This document shows, piece by piece, positions 16,657 through 24,868 of a DNA stretch of 64,000 nucleotides. The DNA lies in NCBI GenBank assembly GCA_964391675.1, contig CAYMMX010000001.1, forward strand, positions 124,001 to 188,000, given 5' to 3'. The position numbers and the translations under genes are program-made. A model generated the notes under the pieces. The model was given only the letters and a program-made list of their open reading frames with translations, searched no databases and was not told the origin of the DNA. Source of the stretch: CAYMMX01 sp964391675 (lineage in GTDB: Bacteria; Cyanobacteriota; Vampirovibrionia; Gastranaerophilales; Gastranaerophilaceae). Positions within the stretch are counted from its first letter, which is position 1; each line of letters begins with the position of its first letter.

Positions 16657-17436
16657 ATGGAGAATTTTTTAATACAATTTGCAAAACTTTTTCCGGCTGT
16701 TGATTCAGCATTAAGTGCCGGCATTATTATTTTTGCAAGAATGTTAGGCTTTATAAATCAAGCACCTGTTTTTAACAAAAAAGAAATACCCTCTCTTTTT
16801 AAAATCGGCTTTGTTTTTATTATAACTATAATTTTTACCATAACTTTGAAACCGGCTCCACCACCTGTTGATAATTCAATTATTTTGTCAATAGTATTAA
16901 ATATTGCAGTAGGGGCTATGATAGGTTTCATGGCAAGAACAATCCTTTTAGCTATTGATGCCGGTGCAGACATGATAAATATGCAAATGGGTTTATCATC
17001 TGCGATGGTATTGGACCCTTCAACACAATCTCAGGTTTCAATTTTAGAAAAATTATTTTCTTTATTAGCTGTTTTAATTTTTATTCAACTTGGAGGAATC
17101 TATTGGTTATTTCAAGCGCTTATAAGAAGTTTTGAAATCTTTCCTATATATGCAACAAGCATTCCTCTTATGAAAATAGTGAATATGGATTATTTAATTT
17201 CAATGACTTCAAACGTTTTATATATGGGATTACAAATAGCTTCACCCGTACTTTTAGCAACACTTGGGCAAGACATTATTTTAGGGATTATCTCAAAGAC
17301 AGCACCACAGGTAAACGTATTTCAATTAAGTTTTTTGTTTAAACCTGTTTTTGGCGCAGCCATTATTGTATGGATTTTGCCTATATTGGTTAATGTTATT
17401 AGCGATTATTTTTTATCTTTCTCGCACATTATTTGA
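16657..17436 (+). CDS. fliR: Export-gate membrane protein FliR/SctT
   Basis: This 259-residue polytopic protein has about six membrane helices. Diagnostic pieces are ARMLGFINQAPVFNKKEIPSLFKIGF near the start, GAMIGFMARTILLAIDAGADMINMQMGLSSA, and PSTQSQVSILEKLF. The C-terminal ASPVLLATLGQDIILGIISKTAPQVNVF is also diagnostic. It completes the P-Q-R pore. Genes for FlhA, FlhB and the export ATPase, needed for a working machine, are not in this window. It is the last gene of the cluster; the next gene begins 128 bases later and has a metabolic function. Confidence 0.93.
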   Translation: MENFLIQFAKLFPAVDSALSAGIIIFARMLGFINQAPVFNKKEIPSLFKIGFVFIITIIFTITLKPAPPPVDNSIILSIVLNIAVGAMIGFMARTILLAIDAGADMINMQMGLSSAMVLDPSTQSQVSILEKLFSLLAVLIFIQLGGIYWLFQALIRSFEIFPIYATSIPLMKIVNMDYLISMTSNVLYMGLQIASPVLLATLGQDIILGIISKTAPQVNVFQLSFLFKPVFGAAIIVWILPILVNVISDYFLSFSHII

Positions 17437-17564
17437 TGTTTGTATATTTTTAACTAATTTTATTATATTAAATACTTCTTTACAATAATTAATATTTAAA
17501 AACTGTTTTTTTCTTGGTAATATATTAACAAGGATGTTGTTTTAATCTTGCAAAAGGGGTTTAA

Positions 17565-18515
17565 ATGAAAATAGATAGAACTAAAACAAAGTCAATACGC
17601 TCTGCTTACGGAAAAACCTTAATAGAAATCGGTAAAGAAAATAAGGATATTGTTGTTTTAGATGCAGATTTAGCGTGTTCAACCCAAACTATAATGTTTG
17701 CAAAAGAATTCCCTGAAAGATTTTTTAATATGGGAATAGCGGAGCAAGATATGATAGCAACGGCTGCGGGGCTTGCAAGTCAAGGTAAAATTCCATTTGC
17801 ATCTACATTCGCAATGTTTGCTACAGGAAGAACTTATGATCAAATAAGGAATTCTGTGGCATATCCGAAATTCAATGTTAAAATAGTAGCAACTCACGGG
17901 GGAATTACAGTAGGAGAAGACGGAGCTAGTCATCAGGCACTAGAAGATATTTCTCTTATGAGAGGTATTCCTAATATGACCGTTATTGTTCCTGCTGATT
18001 GCAAAGAGTGCGAAGAAGCTATAAAATACGCTGCAACCAATCAAGGACCAATGTATATAAGAATAGCCAGAACAAATGTTCCTGATATTTTTGACGAAAA
18101 TTACATATTCAACTTAAAAGGGAAAATTTTAAGGGATGGTAAAGATGTTACGATTGTAACCAATGGTGAAACACTTGCAGAAGTTATCGAATGCGCAAAT
18201 ATTCTTGCAGAAGAAGGTATTGACGCACAAATAATTCACATTCCTGTTGTCAAACCTCTCGATAATGATATAATATTGGAGGGAGCAAATAAAACCAAAT
18301 TCGTTGTTACTGTTGAAAACCATTCAATAATAGGTGGAATAGGCAGTGCCGTATGCGAAGTATTAAGCGAAAATATGCCGACAAAAGTTTATAGAATAGG
18401 CATTAACGATGAATTCGGGCAAAGTGGTGAACAAAGAGAATTAATGAACTTTTACGGACTTACTTGTGAAAAATTAGCTAAAAGTATACAAAATAAACTG
18501 AAAGAATTAAAATGA
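17565..18515 (+). CDS. Transketolase C-terminal subunit
   Basis: This 316-residue protein holds the pyrimidine-binding and C-terminal domains of transketolase. GIAEQDMIATAAGLASQGKIPFASTFAMF contains the catalytic Glu that activates thiamin diphosphate. VATHGGITVGEDGASHQALEDISLMR and a C-terminal domain with VTVENHSIIGGIGSAV follow. The diphosphate-binding N-terminal half is absent, as in split two-gene transketolases, but its partner gene is not adjacent here and must lie elsewhere. The stop overlaps the ftsE start by 4 bases (ATGA), so it leads an operon with the cell-division ABC transporter genes. A DXS-like role is less likely given the length. Confidence 0.88.
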   Translation: MKIDRTKTKSIRSAYGKTLIEIGKENKDIVVLDADLACSTQTIMFAKEFPERFFNMGIAEQDMIATAAGLASQGKIPFASTFAMFATGRTYDQIRNSVAYPKFNVKIVATHGGITVGEDGASHQALEDISLMRGIPNMTVIVPADCKECEEAIKYAATNQGPMYIRIARTNVPDIFDENYIFNLKGKILRDGKDVTIVTNGETLAEVIECANILAEEGIDAQIIHIPVVKPLDNDIILEGANKTKFVVTVENHSIIGGIGSAVCEVLSENMPTKVYRIGINDEFGQSGEQRELMNFYGLTCEKLAKSIQNKLKELK

Positions 18516-19192
18516 TACAATTACGTTCAATAACAAAAAAATATAAAAGTAATTATGCACTTAAAAACGTTAATTTAGATATTTTATCAGGTGAATTTGT
18601 ATTCATTGTAGGTTCTTCCGGTGCAGGAAAATCCACATTAATGAAATTGTTATATAAAGAAGAAACACCGTCTTCAGGAACAGTAATGATTGGAGGAATA
18701 AATATTGCAAATCTTCCCAGCGACAAAGTTCCAAACCTTAGAGCCTGTATGGGAATTGTCTTTCAAGATTACAAATTACTACAAAATCAATCAGTATATG
18801 ATAACGTAGCTTATGTAATAAGAACTTTAGGCATAAGCTCAAAAGAAATTAACGCAAGAGTTCTTGGAGCATTAAAAATTGTTGGTTTGTCTGATAAGAT
18901 TAAAGCAAAACCTTCTGAGCTTTCAGGAGGAGAACAACAAAGAGTAAGTATTGCAAGAGCAATTGTAAATGGTCCTCCACTTTTAATTGCAGACGAACCT
19001 ACAGGAAATCTTGATCCGAAAAATTCAATGGAAGTTATGCAAATTTTAGACCAAATTAATCAGAGAGGAATTACAGTAATTGTATCAACACACGACTCTG
19101 CAATGGTAAACTATTTTAGAAAAAGAGTTATAACTCTTGACAATGGTGAAGTTGTAAGAGATATTCAAGCAGGTACATATGAGCAGCAGTAA
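18512..19192 (+). CDS. ftsE: Cell-division ATP-binding protein FtsE
   Basis: This 226-residue ABC ATPase has Walker A GSSGAGKST (about 34-42), Q-loop FQDYKLL, signature LSGGEQQRVSIARAIV, Walker B LLIADEPTGNLDP and switch His in STHDSAMV. FQDYKLL and VIRTLGISSKEI are typical of FtsE. With FtsX it forms a membrane complex that activates peptidoglycan hydrolases at division sites. It overlaps the transketolase gene by 4 bases at its start and ftsX by 14 bases at its end, a layout that ties expression of the three. Confidence 0.96.
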   Translation: MIQLRSITKKYKSNYALKNVNLDILSGEFVFIVGSSGAGKSTLMKLLYKEETPSSGTVMIGGINIANLPSDKVPNLRACMGIVFQDYKLLQNQSVYDNVAYVIRTLGISSKEINARVLGALKIVGLSDKIKAKPSELSGGEQQRVSIARAIVNGPPLLIADEPTGNLDPKNSMEVMQILDQINQRGITVIVSTHDSAMVNYFRKRVITLDNGEVVRDIQAGTYEQQ

Positions 19193-20087
19193 ACAAGATA
19201 TAAAGAAAAAAGTTAAAAAACACATTCCAAAAGACTGGCTAACAGAACTGCGGATTGTTTATAGAATTACTATGGAGACTTTAAACGATATAAAAAGAAC
19301 AGGAATTGTAAACATAGTAATTATAACAACTATGGCAGCTATTTTAACTATATTTGGAGCGTTGTTTAGAACTACCTTATCAATATCCTCATTTGCTCAT
19401 GAACTTGGTAATGTACTGGAAATTTCTGTATACCTTAAATCAAGCGTAAATCCAAAAGAAGCAAGCAAAAAAATTAAAAAAATAGAGCATGTCCAAAGAG
19501 TAACAATTATTCCGAAAGAAAAATCATGGAAAGATTTAAAACGTGAAATAGATATTCCGGATATTGATAATCCGCTTCCTGATACTCTTCATGTAAAAGT
19601 TGATAAACCTGAAAATATTAATTCTGTCTTTAATCAGATAAAAGTTCTTCCGTTAGCTTCCGACATGAGCTATGCACAAGAACTCGCTAAAAAAATCCAA
19701 TTCTTAAATCAAGTAGTAAACACAACAACTGTATTAGTTGTAATAATAGTAGCTATACTTACGGTTACAATAATAAATAATACTATTCAACTTGTAATCC
19801 AGTCGAGAAAAGAGGAAATAGAAATTATGCGACTTATGGGAGTAAGTAATTGGTATATTAAAATTCCTTTAATAATGCAAGGAGCCTTATATGGTTTTTT
19901 AGGTGCCTCATTTGCTTTAATACCTCTAAATTTAGTACAAAATATGTTAAATAATGTGCATAAATTTTTCCTTATTCCATCCCCATTATTTGCCGAAAAC
20001 ATAGTAATAATCACAATGTTTTTTATAGGCATATTATTTGGAGCCGGTGGAAGCTTTTTATCAATTAAAAAACATCTTCAGGTGTAA
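19179..20087 (+). CDS. ftsX: Cell-division membrane protein FtsX
   Basis: This 302-residue protein has the FtsX layout. A cytoplasmic N-terminus and a first membrane helix (about 43-65) are followed by an extracytoplasmic domain (about 70-175) holding LEISVYLKSSVNPKEASK and a PLPDTLHVKVD piece. Three C-terminal helices surround EEIEIMRLMGVSNWYIKIPLIMQG, the coupling segment to FtsE. It passes the FtsE ATP signal across the membrane to cell-wall hydrolase activators. The start overlaps ftsE; the next gene begins 1 base after its stop. Confidence 0.94.
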   Translation: MSSSKQDIKKKVKKHIPKDWLTELRIVYRITMETLNDIKRTGIVNIVIITTMAAILTIFGALFRTTLSISSFAHELGNVLEISVYLKSSVNPKEASKKIKKIEHVQRVTIIPKEKSWKDLKREIDIPDIDNPLPDTLHVKVDKPENINSVFNQIKVLPLASDMSYAQELAKKIQFLNQVVNTTTVLVVIIVAILTVTIINNTIQLVIQSRKEEIEIMRLMGVSNWYIKIPLIMQGALYGFLGASFALIPLNLVQNMLNNVHKFFLIPSPLFAENIVIITMFFIGILFGAGGSFLSIKKHLQV

Positions 20088-20088
20088 A

Positions 20089-20889
20089 ATGTATAATATT
20101 AATGACTTAATAAGCAATTTTAAAGAATTTCCCGCAATGCCTAATGTAATTATGCATGCTTTAAATGTTATGAAAGATCCTGAATCAAGTACAAAAGCTC
20201 TTGCTAAAATTATCAGTTATGACCAATCATTAAGTACAAAAGTTTTAACCTTGGTGAATTCTGCTTATTATGGATTTCCTCAACAAATAACTTCTATTAC
20301 TAGAGCAATTTCATTAATAGGAATGTCCAAAGCAAAAAATATAATTCTTACCGTAGCTATGAAACCTATGCTAACAAATCAGGGGGATAAAGAATTATGG
20401 ACTCATTCTATAACAACTGCCGTTGGCTGTGAACATTTGGCTAAACATTTTAAAATCATGGACGCAGATGAAGCGTTTGTTATAGGTTTCTTACATGATT
20501 TAGGTAAAGTTGTTCTTAAATTAAAAAATAATGAACTTTATAAAAAAGTTGAAGAGACAGTAAAGTATAATAAAAATATTTTAGAAACAGAACAAGCATA
20601 TTTCGGAATTAATCATTGTCAAATAGGAAGTGTTTTAACAAAAAGATGGCAACTGCCTTTATTAGTAAATAATACGGTTAAATACCATCATACTCCGAAC
20701 TTATCCTCAATGCCTACAGCTTGTACACTTGTATATTTTATTGATAAACTTGTAAAAGAAGATTTTGAACAGGAAGATTTAGATAAAGATATAATGAGTA
20801 ATCTTAATATTCAAATCGCACAACCTGAAATCCTTAAAGAAAACATCATTGCAAAAGCAACAATATTATTAAATGAATTATCTAATTAA
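20089..20889 (+). CDS. HDOD-domain signalling protein
   Basis: The first ~200 residues of this protein (about 266 in all) match the HDOD domain. FPAMPNVIMHALNVMKDPESS is followed by ISYDQSLSTKVLTLVNSAYYGFPQQITSITRAISLIGMSKAKN, and then HDLGKVVLK. HDOD proteins resemble HD phosphohydrolases without a full catalytic set and act as regulatory scaffolds in two-component or c-di-GMP circuits. I use the ATG at 20089, 1 base after ftsX, rather than a TTG inside ftsX at 20038. The next gene encodes a degenerate receiver/GGDEF protein, a natural partner. Confidence 0.88.
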   Translation: MYNINDLISNFKEFPAMPNVIMHALNVMKDPESSTKALAKIISYDQSLSTKVLTLVNSAYYGFPQQITSITRAISLIGMSKAKNIILTVAMKPMLTNQGDKELWTHSITTAVGCEHLAKHFKIMDADEAFVIGFLHDLGKVVLKLKNNELYKKVEETVKYNKNILETEQAYFGINHCQIGSVLTKRWQLPLLVNNTVKYHHTPNLSSMPTACTLVYFIDKLVKEDFEQEDLDKDIMSNLNIQIAQPEILKENIIAKATILLNELSN

Positions 20890-20911
20890 CTATTAAGAAA
20901 GGACTGTTATC

Positions 20912-22165
20912 ATGGCTAATGAAAATAATTTGATTTTCATAACAAACGACAATAATATAACAGGAATGCTAAAACCTAAATTAGTTTTGCTAAGAGAAGT
21001 TGACGATATTTCAACAACAAATTATTCAGAAGCTTTTGAAAAAATAATAGAAGTTTTTCCTGAAACAATTTTAATTTATTGTTCTGAAGAAAAAAAAGAA
21101 TGTTTAGAACTTATAAGGAAAATTCGTTCACAGGAAAAAACAAGAAACATTTCTATTCTTTTAATTATTGATAAATATAACCAAGATTTTATATTAAATG
21201 CTTATGATGAAAACATTACAGATTATTTATTAATAACTGCTGATGATGCAGAAATATTAATAAGAACAATCTGGTGTTTAAAGAAAAATGCGATTATGAC
21301 AAAATTTACTAAACAGCATGGATTACTAAAAGATTTAGAAATTATTAATAAAGAAACCGGGTTTTATACAGAAAATTTTTGCCAGAAGATTTTTGAAAAT
21401 GAATTTAAAAATCTTAAAGAAACCAAAACAGGAGCAATTCTAATGCTTGTGTCTCCAAGTGAAGAGAGCAAAACAAAATTGGATTCCTTACAATTTGCAA
21501 AAGCAATTAAAACATCAACCAGAAACTCTGATGTGATAGTTCATTGTGACATAAATAAATTTTATATTTTACTTGAAGAAACACAATTAAAAGGGGCTTT
21601 TTGCGTTTGGGATAAAATTAAACGAGCGGTTGGGGATCAATATACACTCAATGCAGGAGTAAGTAATGTTGATGACAAATCATTTGATGATTTAAAACAT
21701 GAACTTATTAATGCACTAAATGAAGCAAAATCTACAAATCAGGAATTGATTATAGTTAGTGAAGAAGAAAAAGATTCTTCTGGAGACTGGCTTGAAAAAA
21801 TAAATACAACACAGAAAAATTTTAAATTGTTTAAGCAAGCTTTTAGTAAAAAACTTGATAATGTCATTACTCCTGTTTTTTTCCAAATGCAAAAATTGTA
21901 TGAGGAAAAGCTTTTTAAAACAGTTGTGGAACAATATTCAAATGCAACACTAAGTTCTTTCGTTCTAAAAAAATTAGACAAAGTAAGCGAACTTAAAATA
22001 ACATATCCGGGTTTTTCGAAAATAAATATCGATATTGTTCATGAAGGCTTGGATAGCCCTGAAAACAGACGCATATGCCTTGATTTGACTGAACTTGACG
22101 AATCAAGATTAACACAAATAATTGAAGATTTTATACAAGAATTTAAAGCATCTACAGAAAATTAA
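20912..22165 (+). CDS. Degenerate receiver plus GGDEF-like regulatory protein
   Basis: This 417-residue protein has an N-terminal receiver-like fold (about 1-130). At the phospho-acceptor position the sequence is TILIYCSEEKKE, with no Asp, so phosphorylation is unlikely. Residues about 145-290 look like a GGDEF domain: NKETGFYTENFCQKIF replaces D-x-L-T-G-L-x-N-R. The signature site reads VIVHCDINKFYILLEE with no GGDEF, so diguanylate cyclase activity is not expected. The C-terminal ~100 residues are unrecognised. The protein probably serves as a protein-interaction or sensing module with the preceding HDOD protein, 22 bases upstream. The start follows GAAAGGA. Confidence 0.7.
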   Translation: MANENNLIFITNDNNITGMLKPKLVLLREVDDISTTNYSEAFEKIIEVFPETILIYCSEEKKECLELIRKIRSQEKTRNISILLIIDKYNQDFILNAYDENITDYLLITADDAEILIRTIWCLKKNAIMTKFTKQHGLLKDLEIINKETGFYTENFCQKIFENEFKNLKETKTGAILMLVSPSEESKTKLDSLQFAKAIKTSTRNSDVIVHCDINKFYILLEETQLKGAFCVWDKIKRAVGDQYTLNAGVSNVDDKSFDDLKHELINALNEAKSTNQELIIVSEEEKDSSGDWLEKINTTQKNFKLFKQAFSKKLDNVITPVFFQMQKLYEEKLFKTVVEQYSNATLSSFVLKKLDKVSELKITYPGFSKINIDIVHEGLDSPENRRICLDLTELDESRLTQIIEDFIQEFKASTEN

Positions 22166-22178
22166 TAGAGGAAAGTAT

Positions 22179-22727
22179 ATGAAAAATATTTTAAATATAG
22201 AAGATAGCCTTTTATTAATAATAGATGTACAAGAAAGGTTAGTTAGTGCTCTTGACAAAGATGTTGTAGTAAGAAGAGCCTCCACATTAGTTAATGCAGC
22301 AAAGATACTTAATATTCCAACGATAGTAACCCAACAGTATTCTAAAGGTTTAGGAAAAACTGTAGAAAATATAACGCAAAATCTTTCACATGATTCCAAA
22401 ATATTTGAAAAAACAGCATTTTCAGCATTACAAGAGCCTGAAATTTCAAAAACTATAAAAAATTATAACAAAAAGCAAATTATTATATCCGGAATAGAAA
22501 CTCATGTATGTGTTCATCAAACAGTAGCTGATTTATTATCAGAAGGTTATGAAGTACATGTTGTAAAAGACGCTTGTGCCAGTAGAAATAAATATGAATT
22601 TAAACAAGGGATAGATCGCATACAGGAAAACGGCGCTAAAATTACTTGTCTTGAAATAGTATTATTTGAATGGATTAAAGATGCTAAACATCCTAATTTT
22701 AAAGAAATTCAAGCACTTATCAAATAA
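22179..22727 (+). CDS. Isochorismatase-family cysteine hydrolase
   Basis: This 182-residue protein matches the isochorismatase-like fold. SLLLIIDVQERLVSAL carries the first catalytic Asp. IPTIVTQQYSKGLG and SGIETHVCVHQTVADLLSEGYEVHVVKDACASR carry the nucleophile Cys of the ETHVCV motif. A Lys in EKTAFSAL completes the triad. It resembles the YcaC-type branch more than nicotinamidase. The ATG at 22179 follows AGAGGAAAG, so I reject a longer start at 22122. It ends the plus-strand run begun by the transketolase half and faces the minus-strand gene at 22.7 kb with only 9 bases between stops. The substrate is unknown. Confidence 0.87.
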   Translation: MKNILNIEDSLLLIIDVQERLVSALDKDVVVRRASTLVNAAKILNIPTIVTQQYSKGLGKTVENITQNLSHDSKIFEKTAFSALQEPEISKTIKNYNKKQIIISGIETHVCVHQTVADLLSEGYEVHVVKDACASRNKYEFKQGIDRIQENGAKITCLEIVLFEWIKDAKHPNFKEIQALIK

Positions 22728-22736
22728 AATTATCCT

Positions 22737-23249
22737 TTATGCGAGATAATCAACAGGTTTAGGATTATTTGAATAATTTTTAATATATTCTAAAATAGCT
22801 CCTCCTATTTCTTCATTGGCTGGAGTTTTTTGTGAACTGCTAGAATTTTGTATAAGCATTTTTACTAATGGGCCAAAAGCATCCGGAACTTGAGTTTTTC
22901 TATAAATTCCAGCCAGAAATGATTGGATATTTTGAGACTTTGTATCGTTATATTTCTCGAAAACATGATATAACGCAGGTATTCCCTTAACTCCTCTGTC
23001 TAACATTCTATCAATTATATAAAGAGCTTCTACGATTTCTTTTTCATCTTGAGAGGTTTCAAGCACTTCTTTTAAGTATGGAAGTGCAAATTTTTTCTGG
23101 GAAACAATAAAATTAATTTTGTTTTGGTTAAATAAACAATAATTTCTTTCCCCTTCGGGCAGCAGAGTTGAAGAAACTGAAAAAGAAGCTTCACCAAAAG
23201 CTTTATATTTATAATTATTTGTGCTGTTATATGTATTACTTATAATCAT
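22737..23249 (-). CDS. Unrecognised 170-residue helical (HEAT-like) protein
   Basis: No family is recognised with confidence. The first 35 residues are Asn/Tyr/Ser-rich and carry KAFGEASFSVSS (residues 16-27), similar to the FG-type leader motif in other proteins of the window. Residues about 50-165 form a run of amphipathic helices (FALPYLKEVLETSQDEKE, IVEALYIIDRMLDRG, GIPALYHVFEKY) like HEAT/Armadillo repeats. No signal peptide or membrane segment is seen. It lies 32 bases downstream of the next minus-strand gene and is probably the last member of a three-gene transcript. Confidence 0.65.
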   Translation of the reverse strand: MIISNTYNSTNNYKYKAFGEASFSVSSTLLPEGERNYCLFNQNKINFIVSQKKFALPYLKEVLETSQDEKEIVEALYIIDRMLDRGVKGIPALYHVFEKYNDTKSQNIQSFLAGIYRKTQVPDAFGPLVKMLIQNSSSSQKTPANEEIGGAILEYIKNYSNNPKPVDYLA

Positions 23250-23281
23250 TCTTCTCTTATCCGAATTATATAGGAGTTTTG

Positions 23282-24772
23282 TTATGAATAAACAAACGGT
23301 GGTCCATTTTTAACTTCATACAAAATATTTTCGGCTATTACTTTAAGCTCTTCTTTTGGTTTACCTTTTTTGACCTGTTCATAAAATTCCTCAGTCAAAG
23401 GATTAATTGCTGAATCTTTTTTAGCTTTAAAATTACGAAGCTCTGTTGCAACAAGTGTTTTTTGCAAATTAAGCTCCGTTTGTGCATTCATTTTTTTAAC
23501 TTGAACATCCTTAGTAGCTTCGCCTAAAACTTTCCCTGCATAAGATAAAGCAGTAATACCTGTTATTCCAAAGAAAAGATTTTTAAACAAAGGATTTGAA
23601 GAATCTAAAAGATAGTTATATAAGAACGCTCTATAATCATTTACATGTGAATAAAAAGTTGGTTTTGGCGTTCCGTCTCCCGCAAAAGCTTTATCCGCTA
23701 TTGATGTTGATTTATTAATTTCAAAACATACATCATCAATAAATTTTTGTTTATCTGCTTTGTTTTTCCAGTTTAATTTCGACAATATCTCTTTAATGTA
23801 TTCTGAGTCTGCACCAATATTCAACAATGCTCGTTTTAAAGTTATTTTATCTGCTTCTTTTGTTTTTGAATCGGATTCACTGACAACTTTTGCTATTTTA
23901 AGTTTCATAGAATCAATATAACCTTCCAGTATTTTTTTACCTTCTGTTAAGTGTTTTATCGATAAAAATCCTAATCCAACAATAGCACCGATTGTAAACA
24001 TGCCCAGAGCAAAATATTTTAAATTGCCGGTTTTATCGGAATCATTATTATCACGTTGATTTTCTTTAAATGCTAATTTTTGATCCGAACCTTTAAATGT
24101 AAGTGTTTTTTCCGGTTCGTAAGAAAGATAATCACTGAATTCTTTTGCCTTACCTGCAAGCATACTTCTTATAATTTGTATTTTTCCTGAAAAAGATTCC
24201 GTTTCTACCGAAATCAAATTTTCTTGAAGATTTTTCTGGATATCTGCTTCTCTTTTTTTAACCCATACTTCTTTAAATCCGTCTAAAAACATTTTGCCCA
24301 TAAATCCCATAGCACTTATGGTAAGCACACCTAACCCTGCTAAAACGGTTTTTCTGTTAGGGCATTGTACTATTTGATAAATTGCCTGATGTGTTTCCTC
24401 ATTTATTGCTAAATTTCTTGTTAGCGAAGGCAACATTTTAGCATTAGGGATAGAATCAATATCTTTAAGACTTTTTTTAACAATAAAACTAATTAACGCC
24501 ATCGTACCCATAACTCCTGTTGCAATAAGGCTGATAGGTAGAAGGTTTTTTTCTTGCGAAGTTTTATTTTCTTTGAGTTTCTCAGGCATCTGAACATTTT
24601 CAGAAATTATCATTGAATCATACAATTCATTTAAATTTTTGGAGTCCTTAATAAAAGAATTAACTAAAACACCTTCTTTTGTAAGCTCAGCGTTTTTTTT
24701 CTGAGCATCAGTCAGATTCTTTTTTCGTCTTTGAATTTCTGCGTCATTGAGGGGATTAACTGATAACGCCAT
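23282..24772 (-). CDS. Unrecognised multi-pass membrane protein
   Basis: This protein of about 496 residues has four likely membrane segments. They are LISLIATGV-like (about 80-100), VLAGLGVLTISAMGFMGKMF (about 145), LGMFTIGAIVGLGFLSI (about 265) and LFFGITGITALSYAGKVLGE (about 415). Charged helical domains separate them. Pairs of the segments are followed by similar tails (GFKEVWVKKREADIQKNLQENL and LGEATKDVQVKKMNAQTELNLQKTL), so the protein looks like an internal duplication. The upstream ATG at 24787 has no ribosome site; the ATG at 24772 follows GAAGG and is preferred. It sits between the two other unknown genes of the same strand and may be translated with them. Confidence 0.7.
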   Translation of the reverse strand: MALSVNPLNDAEIQRRKKNLTDAQKKNAELTKEGVLVNSFIKDSKNLNELYDSMIISENVQMPEKLKENKTSQEKNLLPISLIATGVMGTMALISFIVKKSLKDIDSIPNAKMLPSLTRNLAINEETHQAIYQIVQCPNRKTVLAGLGVLTISAMGFMGKMFLDGFKEVWVKKREADIQKNLQENLISVETESFSGKIQIIRSMLAGKAKEFSDYLSYEPEKTLTFKGSDQKLAFKENQRDNNDSDKTGNLKYFALGMFTIGAIVGLGFLSIKHLTEGKKILEGYIDSMKLKIAKVVSESDSKTKEADKITLKRALLNIGADSEYIKEILSKLNWKNKADKQKFIDDVCFEINKSTSIADKAFAGDGTPKPTFYSHVNDYRAFLYNYLLDSSNPLFKNLFFGITGITALSYAGKVLGEATKDVQVKKMNAQTELNLQKTLVATELRNFKAKKDSAINPLTEEFYEQVKKGKPKEELKVIAENILYEVKNGPPFVYS

Positions 24773-24868
24773 TTGACCTTCTTTCATTGCTATAATTTAT
24801 TTAAATTTATAATTATGACTATTTATTTTTATAGTGAAAACCTCAAAATATTTTTTTTTGCTATTTAG

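Noticed and set aside
20038..20088. Longer start of the HDOD gene inside ftsX
   Set aside because: The ATG at 20089 begins the conserved domain correctly, and the earlier TTG adds residues that merely overlap ftsX.
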